A DNA stretch of 16,380 bases from Acidobacteriota bacterium. GTDB taxonomy: Bacteria > Acidobacteriota > Blastocatellia > Pyrinomonadales > Pyrinomonadaceae. Location of the stretch: assembly GCA_013813755.1 (NCBI GenBank), contig JACCRD010000113.1:1-16380 (forward strand), written 5' to 3'. The notes beneath the pieces were generated by a model. That model was not told the origin of the DNA. It ran no database searches and saw only the letters and a program-made list of their open reading frames with translations. Numbering within the stretch: the first letter of the stretch is position 1; every line of letters starts with the position of its first letter. Both the position numbers and the translations under genes were made by a program. Positions 7,512 through 14,034 of the stretch are shown piece after piece.

Positions 7512-7952
7512 TTAAGGTCTGTCGCCGATAATGCACATAATTTCGGCTTCGGCGGTGATGTTACCGTCAACTTTTGCAAGTCCGCGCATTTTTTGAACTT
7601 TGCTTCCGATTCGGATCGCCGTAACTTCTAAAACCAAGGTGTCGCCCGGAACAACCGGACGGCGGAAACGCGCTTTATCGATACCGCTGAAGAATGGAAG
7701 TTTATTGCTGCGATCTGCAAATTCTCTAAGCGCAAGAATCGCGCCAACCTGCGCGAGCGCTTCTATTTGCAAAACGCCGGGCATTACGGGCGCGGCGGGA
7801 AAATGTCCGCTAAAAAAATATTCGTTAATGGTGATTTGTTTGATACCGACGATTTTTTGGCGCGGCACAAGTTCAATGATTTTATCAACGAGCAGAAAAG
7901 GATAGCGATGCGGCAGTATTTCTTGAATGGCGAGTGAATCAAGAACAATCAT
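7512..7952 (-). CDS. fabZ: 3-hydroxyacyl-[ACP] dehydratase FabZ
   Basis: 146 residues, standard length for this hot-dog fold enzyme, which dehydrates 3-hydroxyacyl-ACP to trans-2-enoyl-ACP in fatty acid elongation. The signature is complete: LPHRYPFLLVDKI (13-25) and SGHFPAAPVMPGVLQIEALAQ, with catalytic His50 and Glu64. It competes with LpxA for the 3-hydroxyacyl-ACP pool, so its place between ompH and lpxA is the familiar envelope-cluster arrangement. It is 87 bp downstream of ompH and 69 bp upstream of lpxA on the same strand. No clear ribosome binding site precedes the ATG; an intercistronic 15-bp hairpin lies about 20 bp upstream. Confidence 0.97.
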   Translation of the reverse strand: MIVLDSLAIQEILPHRYPFLLVDKIIELVPRQKIVGIKQITINEYFFSGHFPAAPVMPGVLQIEALAQVGAILALREFADRSNKLPFFSGIDKARFRRPVVPGDTLVLEVTAIRIGSKVQKMRGLAKVDGNITAEAEIMCIIGDRP

Positions 7953-7972
7953 ACTTTAAAAATATAAAGGCA

Positions 7973-8015
7973 GAAGCCAGAAACCGGCAAATTAGTTTTA
8001 CCGATTTCTGACTTC
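7973..8015 (-). repeat. 15-bp intercistronic hairpin between ompH and fabZ
   Basis: 7973-7987 (GAAGCCAGAAACCGG) is complementary to 8001-8015 (CCGATTTCTGACTTC) except at two positions. In RNA from the minus strand, the direction of the operon, both become G-U wobbles, so the stem is continuous over 15 bp with a 13-nt loop. The sequence after it is only moderately U-rich, so it could be a weak attenuator, an mRNA processing or stability element, or a dispersed repeat. Confidence 0.45.
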
Positions 8016-8039
8016 CTATTAATTTAGTTTTAAGAATTA

Positions 8040-8636
8040 TTATTTTGCAGCCGCAGTCGTGCCTGCTGGACGAGCGTTATAAAAAGCGATAAATTCTTTG
8101 GTGACATCGTGCTTTTCGTCAAATGCCATCAGGATACCCGCTTCTTCGAGCTTTGTTCCGTCAAGAATTACGGCATAGCCTTTTTCTTTAGCAAATGACT
8201 GCATCGCCTTCATCACATCGAGCCAGACCGGACCGACAACTGTCTGACGACGACGGTCAAGACGCGCTTTCAAATCTTCCTGCTTGAATTTAAAGTCACG
8301 TCCCAATTTTTCATATTCTTCAGATTTGGCGCTGACGGTTTGTTGAGCAACCGGAACTTTTCCATCCTGAACTTGCTTCTGCAAAGCCTTCAGTTCATTT
8401 TCCAATGTCTGAATCTTTGTATACATAGTCTGCAGTTCCGCTCCAGGCGTTTTGAACTCGCCTTCGAGACTGGTTGACGCCGTTACAAGTTTGGTAATTC
8501 CCGCTTTGGGGTCTTCAAAAACAAATGTATTTACTAAACCAATTCTGGTGGTTGGCGCTGCGGCTTGCGCAAAAGCTGATACCGCGAGGAAAGCCGCAAA
8601 CACAAAACTAGCGGCGACTAAACGAAATGTTTTCAT
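8040..8636 (-). CDS. OmpH/Skp family periplasmic chaperone
   Basis: 198 residues, slightly longer than E. coli Skp. It has a clear Sec signal peptide (MKTFRLVAASFVFAAFLAVSA, cleavage probably after AFAQA), so it acts in the periplasm, where Skp-type trimers hold unfolded outer-membrane proteins for delivery to BamA. After TRIGLVNTFVFEDPK (beta strand), residues about 70-145 form a long charged helical hairpin (YTKIQTLENELKALQKQVQDGKV, then KLGRDFKFKQEDLKARLDRRR). The closing part, FAKEKGYAVILDGT, is the usual Skp beta element. AAGGAG stands 9 nt before the ATG. It lies 171 bp downstream of bamA and upstream of fabZ on the same strand, the classic envelope order. No named symbol is given because OmpH and Skp usage varies outside Proteobacteria. 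Confidence 0.92.
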   Translation of the reverse strand: MKTFRLVAASFVFAAFLAVSAFAQAAAPTTRIGLVNTFVFEDPKAGITKLVTASTSLEGEFKTPGAELQTMYTKIQTLENELKALQKQVQDGKVPVAQQTVSAKSEEYEKLGRDFKFKQEDLKARLDRRRQTVVGPVWLDVMKAMQSFAKEKGYAVILDGTKLEEAGILMAFDEKHDVTKEFIAFYNARPAGTTAAAK

Positions 8637-8807
8637 TATTTAATACTCCTTAACTTTATAGAAAGAATTTGTCATTAACTGATTATTCTTATTTGAAACT
8701 ATTTTACTCGAAATTGTTGCTTGCGATTTTACAATTTATCAAATGATAATTTGCCTAAAGCTTTCAAAAAACTCAACAATTAATTTTTATATCAATCGTC
8801 GAAAAAT

Positions 8808-11800
8808 TTAGAATGTTCGTCCGACTGAAAAACGGAAACCGCTTCTTTTTCCGGGTAGACGTAAGCCCGGTACTTCTTCGGTAAGTCCGAATTTTCCGTT
8901 TGGATTATAAAAATAGATTAAGCGAAACGGCACATTGACAACCGGTACTTGGACGCGCAGTTCCAAACCGATGCTTGAACGAAAATCGCCAAATTTATTA
9001 AAGGCGGCGTTATCGACTTCGAGCAGCGAGTTTGTTTGCGCTTCTCCGCGCAGGAAAATCTGCTGCAAACCTTCCGGAAGACTCGTCGGACAACCAAAGC
9101 GATTGCCGCGACAAAAGACTCGGACGAATTCTTCTCTGGTCAAGACGTGATTTTCACGAATCAGCAAATTTCCAAAGCCGCTTTCAAAATTAGCATTATT
9201 TCTCAGAGCGAGTCCGGTAAGCGTTCCCGCTCCAACAAATGTGTCATCCGCCAAAAAAGTACTATTTATAGTTTGTGTGCCTGTTTTACGTAAATTAAAA
9301 ACCGTGCCGACATCGGCAAAGGCGGCAAGACTGACTGGTCCGAAAATTGGAATACGATATTCAAAATTTCCAAGAAGCTGCGTGTCGCCGCCGATGAACT
9401 GAAAGTTTCTCGAAATTTGTGCCGGATTTGCTCCGCTCGCGCCGGTAAATGTTCCGAGCTGCGCCAATTGACCGGCTAAATCGCTGTTAATGCTCGGAAT
9501 CGCGCTTGCCGTGCCGCTCGCGCTGCTTGCGGCAATTACATTTCGGGTTGTAACAAATCCGTTGTATGGGGCAATCGGACCAATCGAACGCGCTTCATAA
9601 CCGCGAAGATCCGATTCGCTTCCTAAAAAGTAACGTTCATAAAGCGGAACACCGCCGACAAAAGCTAATGAATTAGCGTTTCTGATTTTTTCGGTAGTAC
9701 CGAAACTACCGATTGTTCCCGCCTTAATTCGATAGCCGAAAACTTCTGCGTTACTTGATCTTTTTCGACGAACCGGAATAAATTCGCTGTATTCAACGGT
9801 CGGCTGATAAGTTCTGACATCACCGCCCAAACCGGCGACCGCAAAAGTAGCAGTCAGTTGTCTTCCGCGCAAAGTATCGATCCCGTTTGCCGATGGCTGC
9901 CTTCCGTCATAGACAAAAGTCGGCGTAATGCGGCTGGTGATAATATTCGGCTGCGCGAAAACAACCGGAACGCCCTGTGTCGGATCAATCTGATTGATTT
10001 TTGGATCAGTAATCGAAGTCGCTGAAAATTGATAAGTCAGTCCAATGCGGGAAAGTCTGGAAAAACTTCGCTTCGGCAAAAATTCGGTCAGCGGCGAGGT
10101 CGCAAAAACGGATACGCCGTAAGTGTTTTGCGTAAATAGATTATTCTCATCGGTTGTCAGTGTTCCGTTTGGATTTTGGGCATCAAAAAATAAATCCTGG
10201 TTTGGTGAAAGAAATGTTCCTTCACCAAAGAATTTGTAACTGCTGGCGAAAAGCGAAAAGCCGACCGAAATCGGACGGTCTTTGAAATAAGGTTCCTGAA
10301 AAGTAATTTGCAAATTTCGTTGCCGATTGCCGAAACCGGCTTGGAATGAAAGAGTTTCTCCGCGTCCGAGAAGATTGTTGGTCGAATATTCCAAGCCGAA
10401 AAATGAACCGCCGATGCCCGAAACGCCGCCGTTCAAAGAAATCTGTTGTCTGCCTTTCTCTTTAACTTTGACAATCGCGTCAACTTCGCCCTGCTCTTCA
10501 TCGGTGCGAACTTCAACGTCCTCATCTTTATTCAACGGATCAAAATATCCGGTCTGGTTAAGACGCAAAACTGATATGTCAACAAAATTTTGATTATAAA
10601 TATCGCCTTCGTTAAGCAGAAATTCACGCCGTAGAACTTGGTCTCGCGTGAAAGTGTTGCCGGTAAATTCCAGACGGCGCAACCTGAATTGTCTGCCTTC
10701 GTTAATCGTAATCGTTAAATCAACAATACCTTCATTTGCATTAGCCGGATTGTCCTTAAATTCAGGATCAAACTCAGCGTCATACTGCACGAATCCTTGT
10801 CCGCCGTAAATTTTCCTTAAATCTTCCGTAACTGCGTCCTGAAGGCGTTTGCCGTTTAGAATTTCACCTTTCTGTAAACCAAAAACACTCAACAGCTGCT
10901 GTTCGGAAAAAATAGAGTTGCCCTGAATCTTTACTTCTCCGACCCGGAAAACTTTTCCTTCCGTGATGGGAACAATTATTCTCAAAGTATCGTCCTTCGA
11001 GCTAATCAAAGGCAGCGGCAAAGTGATTAACGGAATGAAATCAGTGCGCTTTACGCCGAGTCCGACGACTTGTGGTTCTCCGATGCGCGCCTGAAAATAA
11101 CCTTTCGAGAACATATACGAACGGACATTTTTTTGCAGATCGTATTGCAGTTTTCTCAAATCGAGAATGTCCTGCCCCTGAAAACGCGAAACAAGTCCGG
11201 TTTCTTTGACAAGCTGCAGCTGACCGCGCAGTTCGCCGTCCTTAAAAACCTGATTTCCTTCAAATTCAATATCGACGATTCTTGAACGGTAGCCTTCTTC
11301 AATATTAAAAGTAACCGCCACGGAAGTCGCTGAAACTTCTTCATCGTCAACAGTAACTACAGCATTCGGATAACCTTTTGAGGCATACAATTCGCGCAAT
11401 ACTCGAGTCGCATTTTTGGCTTTTGACGGATCATAAACCGTTTCCTTGGAAACACCGACTCGCTGCTCGCGGAAGGCTTTTAAGATGTCCGATTCGGGAA
11501 CGACGCTTGAACCTTTAAACTGCAAATCGCGGACAATCGGCAGTTCTTTGACATAAAAAATAACATTGACGCCGCCACGCACACCAGCTTCAGTTTCAAC
11601 TCTTGACTCAACTTTATCAAAAAAATTGAGCGATAGAAGTTCCTTCAAGTCGCGTTCGAGCACTTGCGGACTATAAACGTCACCCTGACGAGTTTTGATA
11701 TAGGAAAGTAAATCGTCATCACGCAGCCGACGATTGCCCGCAATATCAACCGATTCAACCAATTGCTGCCGCGCGACTATTTCAGCCTTCGGAGCTTTAT

Positions 11801-11888
11801 TTGCTTTATCGACGATTTTTGCCGCGACAGACGAAGCTAAAAACGTCAAAATCAATAAAATAAATCCAAAAGCGCGAAGAGTTTGCAT
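8808..11888 (-). CDS. bamA: Outer membrane protein assembly factor BamA (Omp85)
   Basis: 1026 residues from the preferred ATG at 11888. BamA is the essential core of the machinery that folds beta-barrel proteins into the outer membrane. A longer in-frame start at 11936 exists, but the 11888 start opens directly with a signal peptide (MQTLRAFGFILLILTFLASSVAA) and has AAGGA about 12 nt upstream. The periplasmic part (to about residue 440) carries a series of POTRA domains, with the recurring pattern of a strand before LxxxGN/GS (VESVDIAGNRRL, LQFKGSSVV, IEFEGNQVF, VKIQGNSIF, LEFTGNTFT), consistent with five. The 16-stranded barrel follows (NGGVSGIGGSFFGLEY onwards), with the conserved loop-6 RGYE motif in SESDLRGYEARS (about residue 760). 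The protein ends ...FSVGRTF with the C-terminal Phe typical of outer-membrane barrels. It is longer than E. coli BamA (about 810), mostly through extended barrel loops. It heads the bamA-ompH-fabZ-lpxA cluster. Confidence 0.96.
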   Translation of the reverse strand: MQTLRAFGFILLILTFLASSVAAKIVDKANKAPKAEIVARQQLVESVDIAGNRRLRDDDLLSYIKTRQGDVYSPQVLERDLKELLSLNFFDKVESRVETEAGVRGGVNVIFYVKELPIVRDLQFKGSSVVPESDILKAFREQRVGVSKETVYDPSKAKNATRVLRELYASKGYPNAVVTVDDEEVSATSVAVTFNIEEGYRSRIVDIEFEGNQVFKDGELRGQLQLVKETGLVSRFQGQDILDLRKLQYDLQKNVRSYMFSKGYFQARIGEPQVVGLGVKRTDFIPLITLPLPLISSKDDTLRIIVPITEGKVFRVGEVKIQGNSIFSEQQLLSVFGLQKGEILNGKRLQDAVTEDLRKIYGGQGFVQYDAEFDPEFKDNPANANEGIVDLTITINEGRQFRLRRLEFTGNTFTRDQVLRREFLLNEGDIYNQNFVDISVLRLNQTGYFDPLNKDEDVEVRTDEEQGEVDAIVKVKEKGRQQISLNGGVSGIGGSFFGLEYSTNNLLGRGETLSFQAGFGNRQRNLQITFQEPYFKDRPISVGFSLFASSYKFFGEGTFLSPNQDLFFDAQNPNGTLTTDENNLFTQNTYGVSVFATSPLTEFLPKRSFSRLSRIGLTYQFSATSITDPKINQIDPTQGVPVVFAQPNIITSRITPTFVYDGRQPSANGIDTLRGRQLTATFAVAGLGGDVRTYQPTVEYSEFIPVRRKRSSNAEVFGYRIKAGTIGSFGTTEKIRNANSLAFVGGVPLYERYFLGSESDLRGYEARSIGPIAPYNGFVTTRNVIAASSASGTASAIPSINSDLAGQLAQLGTFTGASGANPAQISRNFQFIGGDTQLLGNFEYRIPIFGPVSLAAFADVGTVFNLRKTGTQTINSTFLADDTFVGAGTLTGLALRNNANFESGFGNLLIRENHVLTREEFVRVFCRGNRFGCPTSLPEGLQQIFLRGEAQTNSLLEVDNAAFNKFGDFRSSIGLELRVQVPVVNVPFRLIYFYNPNGKFGLTEEVPGLRLPGKRSGFRFSVGRTF

Positions 11889-11939
11889 AAAACCTAATTC
11901 CTTATAATTGCAAGATTTTTGACTTTTATAAAACATTGG

Positions 11940-12077
11940 AAAAAAGCCGTAAAATATTTTTTGTTATTAATAATGTTTAACTAAAAAAGGCTTTATCGTA
12001 AAGATTTGATTACCGCACTTTGATTCTCACAACCAAATCTTGGTTGCCTCGACGAGCGGCGTGTTCCGTCCAACCAA
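11940..12077 (-). ncRNA. Candidate structured leader RNA or small RNA upstream of bamA
   Basis: Read on the minus strand, this 138-nt stretch holds three stems. P1 pairs 12071-12077 with 12040-12046 (TTGGTTG / CAACCAA), extended by GACG / CGTC (12067-12070 with 12051-12054). P2 pairs 12031-12041 with 12001-12011, 11 bp with one G-U in the minus-strand RNA only. P3 pairs 11989-11994 with 11943-11948 (AAAGCC / GGCUUU), plus an inner U6/A6 pairing, and ends in a short U run, like a weak terminator. A competing hairpin, CAACCA-AGATT-TGGTTG (12030-12046), excludes both P1 and P2. A perfect TATAAT lies upstream at 12100-12105. It may be a bamA 5' leader with an attenuator, or an independent RNA. 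No known RNA family is recognised. Confidence 0.35.
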
Positions 12078-12099
12078 CTTCCGACCGACAAACTTTCGA

Positions 12100-12105
12100 A
12101 TTATA
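12100..12105 (-). promoter_or_regulatory. Candidate -10 box for the bamA leader
   Basis: The minus strand reads TATAAT here, a perfect -10 hexamer. The -35 region 17-18 bp upstream (TTTCCT/TTTTCC, about 12123-12129) is weak. Initiation near 12093 would give a leader of roughly 205 nt before the bamA ATG. A second, weaker -10 (TATAAA near 11927) exists closer to the gene, so bamA may have two promoters. Confidence 0.4.
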
Positions 12106-12332
12106 CAGATAAACGGGCGAAAAGGAAAAACCACATTTGCGTTAAACGAGCTTTTCCGCGTTTTGGTTAATTAAAGCTTGCAATCCGTTGAAACTTTTCG
12201 GTAAAAAATATAAGTTGTTTTCTAGTATGAGAAAGGGCAGGATTTTAGAGTTGTCGTTCGTCAAAGAGTGATAATTTTATTCTCGCCTTCATAATATTTA
12301 ATAATTTTAATCTGCTCCGGAGAAGAAAAGTT
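12106..12332. other. Intergenic region upstream of the Trm112-like gene
   Basis: Together with the leader region on the minus strand this makes a roughly 400-bp divergent intergenic space. The part listed here contains no credible ORF, tRNA or known RNA. It is AT-rich towards the 3' end. No convincing -35/-10 pair for the plus-strand genes was found, although one must lie here or nearby. A GGAG ribosome binding site occurs at 12318-12321. Confidence 0.5.
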
Positions 12333-12509
12333 ATGGCAATCAGCCCCGAACTATTGGAGATTCTGCGCTGCCCGAAGTGTAAATCTAAAGTTAAAATAAA
12401 GACAGACGAAACCGGTTTGCGCTGCACAAATGCCGAATGCGCTCTGGTTTATCCGATTCGTGACGAAATTCCCGTGATGCTGGTCGAAGAAGCGACAGTG
12501 GAAAAATAA
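12333..12509 (+). CDS. Trm112-like small zinc-ribbon protein (UPF0434/YcaR type)
   Basis: 58 residues. It matches the Trm112/YcaR pattern: MAISPELLEILRCPKCKSKV at the start, a second Cys pair in CTNAEC, then YPIRDEIPVML, the strongly conserved end block. The four cysteines (Cys13, Cys16 and the CTNAEC pair) can hold one zinc. The second pair is spaced by four residues rather than the usual two. In eukaryotes Trm112 activates methyltransferases; the role of bacterial stand-alone homologues is not settled, but they often neighbour lipid A or LPS genes, which fits the glycosyltransferase starting just downstream. GGAG about 11 nt before the ATG supports the start. The stop codon lies inside the loop of a large hairpin that continues to the next gene. 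Confidence 0.85.
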   Translation: MAISPELLEILRCPKCKSKVKIKTDETGLRCTNAECALVYPIRDEIPVMLVEEATVEK

Positions 12510-12563
12510 TCGATGGAAAAAATGGAAAATGAAGAAAAGATTTTCCATTTTATGTTTTCCACT
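12497..12563 (+). repeat. Nested hairpin at the Trm112-glycosyltransferase junction
   Basis: Outer stem AGTGGAAAA (12497-12505) with TTTTCCACT (12555-12563), 9 bp perfect. Inner stem AAAATGGAAAAT (12519-12530) with ATTTTCCATTTT (12540-12551), 12 bp perfect, 9-nt loop. TGGAAAA occurs three times on the left side and TTTTCCA twice on the right. The structure ends exactly before the ATG at 12564. Confidence 0.55.
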
Positions 12564-13649
12564 ATGAATATCGACTGGAAAAACACCAGGCGCGTTTTGA
12601 TTGTTCGTCTGCGCTCAATCGGTGATACGGTTTTGGCGACGCCTTCACTGATTGCTTTGCGCAGATTTTTGCCCGACGCGCAAATTGATATTTTACTGGA
12701 AGATTGGGTGGCGCCGCTTTTAGAAGATTCTGACCTTGTGGACAACATTATATGTGTTCCTAACAAAAACTCTCTTCCCGTTGACAAAGACAAAATGTCG
12801 GCAAAAGATTTATTGATTATTCGTTTGCTTTGGGCGTGGTCGCTTCGGGAAACAAAATACGATATCGCTTTTAACCTGCACGGCGGAACTACTGCAACGT
12901 TTTTTGTTCGCGCGAGCGGCGCACGGCATCGCGTCGGCTATAAAAATTACCAATACAATTTTCTCTACACGCATCTCGCGCCGGATTCCGCGCAGTTTTG
13001 GCAGCAGGAACAGGTTCACTCCGCCGAACACCAACTCGCGCTGCTCGGTTCGGTCGGAGTTCCGGTTGCAGACAAGCCAAAATCGCGGCTTGTTGTGACC
13101 GAAGGAGCGCGTAATTCGATTGAAAATAAACTCGCAAAATCCAAAATCCAAAATCCAAAATCCAAAATCGCATTGCTTCATCCGGCAGCTGCGTTTGATT
13201 CAAAACAGTGGGCGACGGAAAAATTCGCGCGTGTCGCCGATTTTTTGTCTGAAAAAGGTTTCAATCCGGTGGCAGTTGCCGCGCCGGGTGAACGCGAGGT
13301 TTTGGAAAATCTTAAACAAAACGCCCGAGTTCCGGTTATCACATTTGACGATTTATCTTTACCGGAGATAACAGCTTTAGCCGCTCACGCCGCGCTTTTT
13401 GTCGGCAACGACAGCGGAATCGCACACATCGCAGCGGCAGTCGATACGCCGTGCGTCGTTGTTTTCGGCTCATCAAACGTCTATCACTGGCGACCCTGGA
13501 CAAATACGCCGAACGAAGTTGTTTATTCGGGCAAAGGTTCTGACAAGCAGGAATTTATTAAACAAATTACAGTTGAAAATGTGTGTAAAGCCGTTGAAAA
13601 AGTTTTGATAAGTAAAAATTTGATTAATGAAACGAAACTGAAAAGTTAA
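12564..13649 (+). CDS. Glycosyltransferase family 9 protein (LPS heptosyltransferase-like)
   Basis: 361 residues from the ATG at 12564; an in-frame ATG at 12513 would add 17 residues (MEKMENEEKIFHFMFST) that lie in a hairpin and are not typical of the family. GT9 enzymes transfer heptose or related sugars from ADP-heptose to the inner LPS core at the inner membrane's cytoplasmic face. The N-terminal Rossmann domain opens with RRVLIVRLRSIGDTVLATPS (about 9-28), the canonical acceptor-side motif, and contains FNLHGGTTATFF. The C-terminal domain starts at ALLHPAA (about 203-209). The donor-site loop VGNDSGIAHIAAA (about 279-291) and VVVFGSS follow. Between the domains, residues about 191-202 are encoded by five tandem 7-bp repeats. 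The gene follows the Trm112-like gene closely and is probably cotranscribed. Acceptor position is unknown. Confidence 0.93.
   Translation: MNIDWKNTRRVLIVRLRSIGDTVLATPSLIALRRFLPDAQIDILLEDWVAPLLEDSDLVDNIICVPNKNSLPVDKDKMSAKDLLIIRLLWAWSLRETKYDIAFNLHGGTTATFFVRASGARHRVGYKNYQYNFLYTHLAPDSAQFWQQEQVHSAEHQLALLGSVGVPVADKPKSRLVVTEGARNSIENKLAKSKIQNPKSKIALLHPAAAFDSKQWATEKFARVADFLSEKGFNPVAVAAPGEREVLENLKQNARVPVITFDDLSLPEITALAAHAALFVGNDSGIAHIAAAVDTPCVVVFGSSNVYHWRPWTNTPNEVVYSGKGSDKQEFIKQITVENVCKAVEKVLISKNLINETKLKS
13135..13169 (+). repeat. Five perfect tandem copies of the heptamer CAAAATC inside the glycosyltransferase
   Basis: Units at 13135, 13142, 13149, 13156 and 13163, uninterrupted. Because 7 is not a multiple of 3, loss or gain of one unit shifts the frame and would truncate the protein before its donor-binding domain. 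In the present frame the array encodes a Lys/Ser/Asn-rich linker (KSKIQNPKSKI). Confidence 0.9.
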
Positions 13650-13661
13650 AATAGCAAACGT

Positions 13662-13916
13662 ATGTTAAGTCAATATATTAAAGAAGCGCTTCGACAAGCT
13701 AAATACGAAATTTTATCCGACGATAAAAGTTTCTACGGCGAAATTCCGGGGTTTCAAGGCGCGTGGGCAAATGCCGCGACGCTTGAAGATTGCCGCAACG
13801 AGTTAGCGGAAGTTTTAGAAGAATGGATTCTCCTGCATCCTTTAGACAAGACGCCGCTTCCCGTTATAAATGGATTGAAATTGTCTATTGAAAGAGTTTC
13901 TGAAGCGACTTTGTAA
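13662..13916 (+). CDS. HicB-like protein without an adjacent HicA
   Basis: 84 residues. It has the HicB/UPF0150 partial RNase H-like fold pattern: YIKEALRQAKYEIL at the start, SFYGEIPGFQGAWANAATLEDCRNELAEVLEEWILL (about 24-58), then PLPVING. In complete systems HicB is the antitoxin of the HicA mRNA interferase and usually carries a C-terminal HTH or RHH DNA-binding domain. This protein stops right after the core, and no HicA-like ORF is found in the 118 bp downstream or in the 12 bp before it. It may be a solitary HicB, a family widespread in bacterial genomes, whose function is unclear. It begins 13 bp after the glycosyltransferase stop. No good Shine-Dalgarno is visible, so translation may depend on coupling. 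Confidence 0.8.
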   Translation: MLSQYIKEALRQAKYEILSDDKSFYGEIPGFQGAWANAATLEDCRNELAEVLEEWILLHPLDKTPLPVINGLKLSIERVSEATL

Positions 13917-13969
13917 ATATTCCCAAACTAGCCCTGCGAAAATCTCTTCGATATAAGTTCTTTCATTTC

Positions 13970-13998
13970 TTGACACTTTCTCATTCTGCCATTAGTAT
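13970..13998 (+). promoter_or_regulatory. Predicted ffh promoter
   Basis: TTGACA (13970-13975, perfect -35), 17-bp spacer, TAGTAT (13993-13998; 4 of 6). Initiation near 14005 would give a leader of about 30 nt before the ffh ATG. This is the best consensus promoter seen in the window. Confidence 0.65.
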
Positions 13999-14034
13999 TT
14001 ATAGTTTCGGCTCAAACGCCTGAAGTGTATCTGT

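Noticed and set aside
11889..11936. Longer bamA start at 11936
   Set aside because: It would place 16 polar and charged residues in front of a normal signal peptide; the internal ATG at 11888 fits the signal peptide and has an upstream AAGGA.
11940..12105. 6S RNA or SRP 4.5S RNA in the bamA upstream region
   Set aside because: The 5' and 3' ends do not pair as in 6S RNA, and the conserved GGAA tetraloop with the AGCA-side asymmetric loop of SRP RNA is not present.
13917..13969. A remnant hicA gene after the HicB-like gene
   Set aside because: No frame gives a HicA-like start with the GSH/GGKH region; the stretch is short and only carries the upstream part of the ffh promoter region.
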